This document shows positions 6,640-12,440 of a stretch of DNA of 43,897 nucleotides, piece by piece. Numbering within the stretch: the stretch's first letter is position 1; every line of letters begins with the position of its first letter. Source of the stretch: Acidobacteriaceae bacterium (GTDB taxonomy: Bacteria; Acidobacteriota; Terriglobia; Terriglobales; Acidobacteriaceae); the NCBI GenBank assembly GCA_030041515.1, contig JASHNS010000104.1, forward strand, positions 1-43,897, in the 5' to 3' direction. The position numbers and the translations under genes were made by a program. Under the pieces are notes generated by a model. It worked only from the letters and a program-made list of their open reading frames with translations. It was not told where the DNA came from and did no database searches.

Positions 6640-8286
6640 TTAAACCTGTACTTTCACTGCAATCGGGAAGCGCCGGCCCATTCCGAAGGCCTTGGGCGTG
6701 ACCTTCAGCACGGGCGCAGCCTGCTGGCGCTTGTACTCGCTGCGCTCCACCATCTGGACCACGCGGTGCACCATGGCGCAGTCCAGGTTCCGGGCAGCCG
6801 CAATCTCCTCCGGCGTCTCGTACCGCTCCACGTAGGCCTCCAGAATCGGGTCCAGCACTTCGTACGGCGGCAGAGTGTCTGTATCTTTTTGGCCGGGCCG
6901 CAACTCCGCCGATGGAGGTTTTTCCAGGATGCTTCTGGGGATCACTTCCCTTTGGGCATTGACGACGCGGCACAGGTCGTAGACCCGCGTCTTCAGAACG
7001 TCCCCAATCACCGCCAGAGCACCGACCATATCGCCATACAGGGTACAGTACCCGGTGGACATCTCGCTCTTGTTGCCAGTGGTGAGGACAAGCGCGCTGA
7101 ACTTGTTCGCGCAGGCCATCAGCAGCACGCCGCGAATGCGCGACTGGATATTTTCCTCCGTAATGTCCGGCTTCATGCCCGCGAATATCCCCGCCAGGCC
7201 ATGCCGGAACGCGCCAAAGATCTCGTCGATTCGAATGATCTCGTACCGAATTCCGAGGTTCTCTGCCAGCTTGCGGCTGTCGTCGATCGATCCCTGCGAC
7301 GAATAGGGGCTCGGCATGCCGAGGGTGGTGACGTTCTCGCGGCCCAGTGCGCGTACGGCGATCGCCGCCACCAGAGCCGAGTCGATGCCCCCGCTCAGCC
7401 CGACCACCGCTTTGCGGAACCCGCATTTGTGTACGTAATCCCGCGTGCCCAGGGTGAGCGCCTCGAGCATGGCCACGTTGACGTCCTCGTTCTCGGTCCG
7501 GCAGTCCCCCGTCCCCGCCTCGAGATCGGCAAAGATCAGATCCTCCTGGAAGCTGCTCGCCTGGGCAATGACCTGGCCATCCGGCCCGATTACGAGGCTC
7601 GATCCGTCGAAGACCAGGCTGTCGTTCCCGCCGACCTGGTTCACCATCGCCACCGGCACACGGTGGCGCAGCGCAATGGCCGCCAGCATCTCGCGCCGCA
7701 ACGGGTGCTTATCCCGCCACCAGGGAGATGCCGAAATGTTCAGGATCAGCCCCGCTCCCTGCTTCATCAGCTCTTCCACGGGGTCGACCTGGTAGAGCCG
7801 ATTCTCCCAGAAGCTTTTGTCGTTCCAGGCGTCCTCGCAAATGGTGAGCGCGGCGCGGGTGCCGTCCAGCTCAAGGATGCGCTGTTTCGCCGCCGGGACA
7901 AAGTATCGCTGCTCGTCGAATACGTCGTAGAACGGCAGCAGCATCTTGGACTGCATGAACTCCACCTGGCCGGCGCGCAGCAGCGCCGCCGTGTTCATGA
8001 CGTGTTTCCCCGAGCCCTGGGGTGCCGGGGTCACGTAGCCGGCGATGACCGCGATCCCGTCTTCCGCGGTTGCGCCTGCGATCTCCTCAATCGCCTCGCC
8101 ACAGCGCCGCACAAAGTCCGGCTTCTCGAGAAGGTCCGCTGGGGGGTACCCGCAGATGGCCAGTTCAGGAAAAAGCACGAGTGCTGCGCCGCCCTGGCGG
8201 GCGCGCCCGGTATACTCCAGAATTTTGGCGGTATTGCCCCGGAAATCCCCGACGGTGGGGTTGATCTGGGCCAGAGCGATCTTCAC
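6640..8286 (-). CDS. nadE: Glutamine-dependent NAD+ synthetase
   Basis: A 548-residue two-domain enzyme that makes NAD+ from nicotinic acid adenine dinucleotide, ATP and glutamine. The N-terminal nitrilase-type glutaminase (about 1-260) has the triad Glu41 (FPELAICGYPP), Lys114 (QSKMLLP) and Cys150 (TICEDAWN). The C-terminal synthetase (about 275-548) has the PP-loop LSGGIDS at 297-303. The length is standard for the bacterial glutaminase-containing form. The start is GTG, and MKIALAQINP is the expected N-terminus. No Shine-Dalgarno sequence precedes it; instead a TACACT box ends 6 nt before the GTG, suggesting a leaderless message. The exported DsbA-like gene follows after 21 nt. Confidence 0.97.
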   Translation of the reverse strand: MKIALAQINPTVGDFRGNTAKILEYTGRARQGGAALVLFPELAICGYPPADLLEKPDFVRRCGEAIEEIAGATAEDGIAVIAGYVTPAPQGSGKHVMNTAALLRAGQVEFMQSKMLLPFYDVFDEQRYFVPAAKQRILELDGTRAALTICEDAWNDKSFWENRLYQVDPVEELMKQGAGLILNISASPWWRDKHPLRREMLAAIALRHRVPVAMVNQVGGNDSLVFDGSSLVIGPDGQVIAQASSFQEDLIFADLEAGTGDCRTENEDVNVAMLEALTLGTRDYVHKCGFRKAVVGLSGGIDSALVAAIAVRALGRENVTTLGMPSPYSSQGSIDDSRKLAENLGIRYEIIRIDEIFGAFRHGLAGIFAGMKPDITEENIQSRIRGVLLMACANKFSALVLTTGNKSEMSTGYCTLYGDMVGALAVIGDVLKTRVYDLCRVVNAQREVIPRSILEKPPSAELRPGQKDTDTLPPYEVLDPILEAYVERYETPEEIAAARNLDCAMVHRVVQMVERSEYKRQQAAPVLKVTPKAFGMGRRFPIAVKVQV

Positions 8287-8292
8287 GGTTTT

Positions 8293-8298
8293 AGTGTA
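8293..8298 (-). promoter_or_regulatory. -10-like box for an apparently leaderless nadE
   Basis: TACACT on the minus strand is followed by six bases and then the nadE GTG, so transcription would begin at or next to the start codon. No ribosome-binding site is present. A -35 element is not obvious. Confidence 0.4.
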
Positions 8299-8309
8299 AC
8301 AATCTGCGG

Positions 8310-9116
8310 CTACAGCGCCGGTACCGGAACAATATCGAGACTGAGGAACTGCTGCAGCACCTCATCGTTCGAGCGCTTCATCTCTTCCATCGTACCGAAG
8401 AACTGCGCGCGGCCTTCGTGCAGAAAGAGCACCCTGTCCGCAAGCCGCTCAGCGAAACGCACATCGTGCGTGACGACAATGCTGGTGAGGTGCAATTGGC
8501 GCTGGAGCTTCTGGATCAGGTCCCCCAGCAGCCGCGCAATCAGCGGATCGACCATCGTCGTCGGCTCGTCGTAAAGAATCGCCTGCGGCTCGGCCGCCAA
8601 AGCGCGGGCGATAGCCACCGAACGCTTCATCCCCGTCGACAGGTCCGAGGGCAGCAGCTCGGCCATATCCGCGACGCTCACCATCTCCAGCAGCCCGCGC
8701 ACGATCTGGATGATCTGGTCTTCGGTCAGGCCGCCGCGCTCGCGCAGCGGGAACGCCACGTTCTCCGCGACCGTGAGCGAATCGAAGAGCGCGCCGTTCT
8801 GAAAGACCATGGTCACCTTCCGGCGCACCGCCTGCATTTGCTCCTCATTGAAGGGCGTGATGTCCTCGCCGTCGACGAAGATTCGCCCTGCGTCCGGCTT
8901 GAGAAATCCCATGATGTGTTGCAGCGAGACGGACTTGCCCACTCCCGAGCGCCCCAGAATACACATCGTCTCTCCGGGCATCACCTCGAAGCTGATGTCC
9001 CGAAGAACGTGCAGGCTGCCGAAGGACTTTGACACGTGGTCGAAGGCAATGTACGGCTTCCGCTCGCCGGTGGCGGTTTCGACGACCTCAATTGGAATGT
9101 CCGGGGGGCTGACCAC
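8310..9116 (-). CDS. MlaF/Ttg2A-like ABC transporter ATP-binding protein
   Basis: A 268-residue ABC ATPase resembling the MlaF/Ttg2A/Mkl group, which energises lipid or solvent transport across the cell envelope. Walker A is GRSGVGKS (55-62), the Q-loop is VFQNGALFDSLTV, the signature is LSTGMKRSVAIARAL (159-173), Walker B is AILYDEPTTMVDP (179-191), and the switch His is in VVTHD. The signature reads LSTGM in place of the usual LSGGM/LSGGQ. The start is GTG with only a weak GAGA upstream. Members of this group normally sit beside an MlaE-type permease and an MCE-domain protein, but neither is adjacent here. It follows the secreted DUF4097-like gene by about 50 nt and precedes nadE by 23 nt. 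Confidence 0.9.
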   Translation of the reverse strand: MVSPPDIPIEVVETATGERKPYIAFDHVSKSFGSLHVLRDISFEVMPGETMCILGRSGVGKSVSLQHIMGFLKPDAGRIFVDGEDITPFNEEQMQAVRRKVTMVFQNGALFDSLTVAENVAFPLRERGGLTEDQIIQIVRGLLEMVSVADMAELLPSDLSTGMKRSVAIARALAAEPQAILYDEPTTMVDPLIARLLGDLIQKLQRQLHLTSIVVTHDVRFAERLADRVLFLHEGRAQFFGTMEEMKRSNDEVLQQFLSLDIVPVPAL

Positions 9117-9169
9117 CGCGTCTCTCGTGTCCTCGCCTCAGTTCAGCTTATCGTGTTCTGGTCATGCTG

Positions 9170-9799
9170 CTAATCCGAAGCGGCCCCCTGCGGCGCGCCG
9201 AGCAGATCGATCTCGCCGGTGGCGACGTGAGCGTACAGGTGGTATTCGCCTTTCGGGTTCTGATGCGTAAACTCCCGGAAGAATCCCCCTTTGTCGGCGC
9301 CGAAGGCTGATGCTTTCACCTCGCCAATATCCACGGACGCGTCCACGCTCTGGTAATTCCAGCCGTGCGACGAGGTGATGGTCACCTGGCCGGCATAGAG
9401 ATCCACGTCCTTGTTGCCCTCCAGGTTCTGCATGGTGACCTGGCCGGCGCCCATCGTCACCTGGACGCTGGTTCTGTGCGGGATCCCGATGCGCACCTCG
9501 ACGCCGCCGTGATGGCTTTCGCCGCCCTCGATGGCCAGCGTTTCCCTTCCGCCATCCCCGGTCAGCTTCAGCCGCACCCCCTGCATGTCTTCCGGATGGT
9601 CGGAGGTGCATGTCACGCGAATCGTCAGGCGGTCTGTGCCTACAATCGTCAGCCCCGAGGGCCGGGAATCGATCCTGAGCGCGGTGTCGGCGTGCATCGG
9701 GGCCTGCAGGGTCTGCCCACAGGCTACCTCGGTTTGTGCAAATCCTGTCATGGTGCAGGCGAGGAATGCCGCGCCTGCGGCGGCATAGAGCGTCTTCAT
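9170..9799 (-). CDS. Secreted beta-strand-rich protein, DUF4097-like
   Basis: A 209-residue protein with a signal peptide (MKTLYAAAGAAFLACTMTGFAQ, cleavage near residue 22). The mature part alternates short hydrophobic and polar stretches with repeated turns (GAGQVTMQNLEG, LYAGQVTITSS, DIGEVKASAFG), the pattern of the beta-helical DUF4097/adhesin-like family of envelope proteins. Its function is unknown. Two cysteines (27 and 64) could form a disulfide. The ATG has AAGGGTAAGG immediately upstream. A near-perfect palindrome lies 28-48 nt before the start and may regulate it. It could be co-transcribed with the downstream ABC ATPase. Confidence 0.75.
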   Translation of the reverse strand: MKTLYAAAGAAFLACTMTGFAQTEVACGQTLQAPMHADTALRIDSRPSGLTIVGTDRLTIRVTCTSDHPEDMQGVRLKLTGDGGRETLAIEGGESHHGGVEVRIGIPHRTSVQVTMGAGQVTMQNLEGNKDVDLYAGQVTITSSHGWNYQSVDASVDIGEVKASAFGADKGGFFREFTHQNPKGEYHLYAHVATGEIDLLGAPQGAASD

Positions 9800-9826
9800 A
9801 CCTTACCCTTACGCGCTCACCGGATC

Positions 9827-9847
9827 GGTTGTTCCGTCGGAACGACC
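9827..9847. promoter_or_regulatory. 21-nt palindrome upstream of the secreted DUF4097-like gene
   Basis: GGTTGTTCCG, a central T, and CGGAACGACC form a palindrome in which nine of ten arm positions are complementary; the tenth is a T/G pair. It ends 28 nt before the ATG of the secreted protein, within the 115-nt gap to mobA. The position fits an operator for that gene; as RNA it could instead be a hairpin at the end of the mobA transcript, though without a U tract. Confidence 0.4.
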
Positions 9848-9914
9848 CAGAATCCGGCAGCTGACTGCCCCGGACCAGCAACGACCTGCAGGCGCGACCC
9901 GCCGCTCTGTCGCT

Positions 9915-10562
9915 TCATACGCCAATCCCTGCCTTGTGTGTCCTGATCCTCGCCCACTCCTCCGGCGTGTTCGCGTTCAGGAACCAGTCCCGCAAGGGTG
10001 GCTCAGGCGGCCACACGCCCGCTGGCAGCGCTGCTGCCACCGACTCCACCTGAAACACATCCACCCGCTCTCCCACAGCCGTCGCCGCTTCCGTCACGGC
10101 AGTCATCATCTTCAGATGTCCACCCGTGATCGCCGCCCCCAATCCTTCGAGCAGCCGCCGGCTGTACACGGCGCACAGCGGCTGCGGCAGGCCGTCTGCT
10201 GCTGGAATCGTCGCCACCGCTTCGCTCGTCTCCGCCCGCTTCATCATCCAGCGCAGGAAGTTCGCGGGAACCAGCGGCATGTCGACGGCCAGGAAGAGGC
10301 TCAGAGGAGCAGGGGCCGCGGCGAGTCCGGCTTCGATCCCCGCTACCGGACCGCACTCAGGAAAGTTGTCCGGAATCACCTCGGCGAACCGCGCCAGTTG
10401 CGGCGCCGCCTCTGGCCGAGCGCCGCAAATCCTCGCGTCCAGTCCCAGCGCTCGCAGTTTCTCCACCGCCAGCGCCGCCAGCGGACGCCCATCCAGATCC
10501 AGCAGAGCCTTGTCGCGCCCCATGCGCGTGCTCTGCCCTCCCGCCAGCACGAATCCATTCAC
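9915..10562 (-). CDS. mobA: Molybdenum cofactor guanylyltransferase
   Basis: A 215-residue nucleotidyltransferase that attaches GMP to molybdopterin to form the bis-MGD type cofactor. The nucleotide-binding signature LAGGQSTRMGRDKALL is at residues 6-21, GPVAGIEAGL at 71-80, and the metal-binding Asp is in AVDMPLV (Asp94). NANTPEEW near the end is also typical. The related CTP-using MocA is an alternative, but the motifs and length favour MobA. The GTG start overlaps the stop of the preceding PH-like gene by four bases (GTGA), so it is the last gene of an operon with that gene and the APC permease. No other molybdenum cofactor genes are nearby. Confidence 0.9.
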   Translation of the reverse strand: MNGFVLAGGQSTRMGRDKALLDLDGRPLAALAVEKLRALGLDARICGARPEAAPQLARFAEVIPDNFPECGPVAGIEAGLAAAPAPLSLFLAVDMPLVPANFLRWMMKRAETSEAVATIPAADGLPQPLCAVYSRRLLEGLGAAITGGHLKMMTAVTEAATAVGERVDVFQVESVAAALPAGVWPPEPPLRDWFLNANTPEEWARIRTHKAGIGV

Positions 10563-10918
10563 GGCAAGCCCGCCGCTCCCCGCACCATCTCCACCGCCGC
10601 CTGCGGGTCCGCCACTTCCACAATCAGCTCGTTATACCGTTCGTCACGCAGCTCAATCACCACAGTTTTCTCCGGATCGTGCACATCCCAGAAAACCTTC
10701 TGCCCATGTTGATAAAACGTCCCGGCCGTGATCACGCCCGGAATCTGCGTCCCGGGCATGCGAAAGCCATGCCACCAGCCCCGCGCGACCTCGGGATCGG
10801 CGCGAATCCCCGCGATGTGCTGCAGAGGAATCTCCAGCGTGCTCTTCAGCGCGAAGATCTTGTCCGCGCCCTCGACATGCAGGACCAGCTTCCCTTCCGA
10901 TACCGACAAATCGACCAC
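10559..10918 (-). CDS. Small PH-like conserved hypothetical protein
   Basis: A 119-residue soluble protein beginning with the sequence VDLSVSEGKLVLHVEGADK. It alternates beta-type segments and ends in a helix (PQAAVEMVRGAAG), like a bacterial pleckstrin-homology fold. The block ADPEVARGWWHGFRMPGT followed by IPGVITAGTF and VFWDVHDPEKTVVIEL matches a widespread conserved family that I remember only as uncharacterised. There is no signal peptide or membrane segment. The start is GTG with AGGAGG at good spacing. It lies nine bases after the APC permease and overlaps mobA by four, so it is firmly in that operon. A role next to the permease is possible but unsupported. Confidence 0.8.
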   Translation of the reverse strand: MVDLSVSEGKLVLHVEGADKIFALKSTLEIPLQHIAGIRADPEVARGWWHGFRMPGTQIPGVITAGTFYQHGQKVFWDVHDPEKTVVIELRDERYNELIVEVADPQAAVEMVRGAAGLP

Positions 10919-10927
10919 GACCCCCTC

Positions 10928-12352
10928 CTACTCGTTGAGACGCCACGGCCACTCGCGGCGCATGCGTGCCCTTGCAAAATACAGCGCGCTGCCCACGGCG
11001 CCGACGATCAGCGCCAGCCAGCACTCATGCCGCGCCTGCGGACGCGACACCAGGATAAACAAAAACCCCGCCAGCGCCAGCAGCGGCGGCAGCGGATACA
11101 ACCAGATCCGGAACGGACGCGTCATCTCCGGCCGCTTCACCCGCAGCACCATCACGCCCACCTGCTGCAGCAGATACTGCAGCACAATCCGGATGACCAC
11201 CAGCGCCGCAATCACCTCTGCCAGCCGGAAAAAGCAGAACACCATGGCCACGCCGCCCATGGCCACCAGCGCCACGTCGGGAAAATGCCGCTTCGGGTGC
11301 AGATGGGCGAAGACCCGGAAGAAATTTCCATCGAGTGCAGCCGCATACGGCACGCGCGAATAGCCCATCAGCAGCGCAAAGACCGAAGAGAACGCCGTCC
11401 ACATGATCAGACACGCGATGGCGACACCGGCTTTCGGTCCCAGCGTCTGCGCCACCATATCGGCCACGGCCGTGCTTCGCATCGCGTGCGCGGGAATCAC
11501 TCCCAGCACGCTGATGTTCATCGCAAGGTAGAGCGCCGCGACCACCGCAATCGAAATCAGCACCGCCCGCGGGATGGTCCGTCCCGGCTCGCGAACTTCT
11601 CCGCCCAGGAAGCAGACGTTGTAGTAGCCCCAGTAGTCGTACGTTGCGATCAGCGTCGCCGATCCGAGGCCGGTGAAGAATCCCGGAGTGAACCCAAACG
11701 CGTGCGGCGGAATGCGTAACAGTACCGGATGCAAATGCGTGAACCCGGCGAAGAGCACGATGCCCATGGCCGCCATCACGCCGGCCCACAGCACCCATGC
11801 CACCCGCAGAATCGCCCGCATATCCTGGTACAGCATGCCGATGATGAGCACGCAGGTTCCAGCCGCGAGCAGGCTCGTCCAGTGGATGCCCGCTGCCCAC
11901 GCTGCAAAGACCGGGTGCTGCAGCCCTGGGAACAGGAACGAGGCAAAGTCGGCGAAGCCAATGCACCCGGATGCCATCGAGAGCGGCGCGCTGAAGATGA
12001 GCTGAAAGATGAACAAAAACGAGATCCAGCGCCCAGCGCCCTCGCGCCCGTAAATCTCGCGCAGGAACGCATACGATCCGCCGGCCTCCGGCATGGCCGC
12101 GCCCAGTTCCGCCCATACCAGTCCGTCGCAACAGGCGATGAACGCGCCCACGAGCCATCCCAGCAGCGCCTGGGAGCCGCCCATCGCCGCCACAATCAGC
12201 GGCAGCGTGATGAACGGGCCGACGCCGATCATATACATCATGTTTAGCGTGACGGCACTGGGCAGCCCGATGCGCCGTTCGAGCTGCGGCACACCGTTGC
12301 GGCCCCCTGGCGCAGAATCCGGCGTTACGGTCATCGCAGGCTCTTCTGCCAT
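10928..12352 (-). CDS. APC family amino acid permease
   Basis: A 474-residue integral membrane protein with about twelve hydrophobic segments, typical of the amino acid-polyamine-organocation family. The first segment has the family pattern VTLNMMYMIGVGPFITLPLIV, followed by WAELGAAMPEAGGSYAFLREIYG, which is very characteristic of APC transporters. It probably imports an amino acid or related compound by secondary transport; the substrate cannot be read from the sequence. The ATG has AAGGCAGG upstream; a second ATG six codons later is possible. It is the first gene of an operon with the PH-like gene and mobA, and is divergent from the PIG-L gene with 88 nt between starts. Confidence 0.9.
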   Translation of the reverse strand: MAEEPAMTVTPDSAPGGRNGVPQLERRIGLPSAVTLNMMYMIGVGPFITLPLIVAAMGGSQALLGWLVGAFIACCDGLVWAELGAAMPEAGGSYAFLREIYGREGAGRWISFLFIFQLIFSAPLSMASGCIGFADFASFLFPGLQHPVFAAWAAGIHWTSLLAAGTCVLIIGMLYQDMRAILRVAWVLWAGVMAAMGIVLFAGFTHLHPVLLRIPPHAFGFTPGFFTGLGSATLIATYDYWGYYNVCFLGGEVREPGRTIPRAVLISIAVVAALYLAMNISVLGVIPAHAMRSTAVADMVAQTLGPKAGVAIACLIMWTAFSSVFALLMGYSRVPYAAALDGNFFRVFAHLHPKRHFPDVALVAMGGVAMVFCFFRLAEVIAALVVIRIVLQYLLQQVGVMVLRVKRPEMTRPFRIWLYPLPPLLALAGFLFILVSRPQARHECWLALIVGAVGSALYFARARMRREWPWRLNE

Positions 12353-12406
12353 GCCTGCCTTTGTATCAGAACGCGCTGGGTGCTTCGTCCGAGCATCGCC
12401 TCACGA

Positions 12407-12412
12407 TACACT
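12407..12412 (+). promoter_or_regulatory. Candidate -10 box (TACACT) for the PIG-L gene
   Basis: TACACT lies 28 nt before the PIG-L ATG in the short divergent gap with the APC permease. The implied leader is about 20 nt and contains no clear ribosome-binding site. Confidence 0.3.
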
Positions 12413-12440
12413 GTCCCTTCACGCTGTCCCTGCGCCGCCG

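Noticed and set aside
6613-8574. Long plus-strand open frame of 653 codons opposite nadE
   Set aside because: It is the complement of a fully motif-supported NAD+ synthetase; its arginine/histidine/proline-rich product is typical of antisense frames in GC-rich DNA.
10679-11719. Plus-strand open frame of 346 codons opposite the APC permease and PH-like genes
   Set aside because: The product is dominated by His, Arg and Gln, as expected from the complement of a membrane protein gene.
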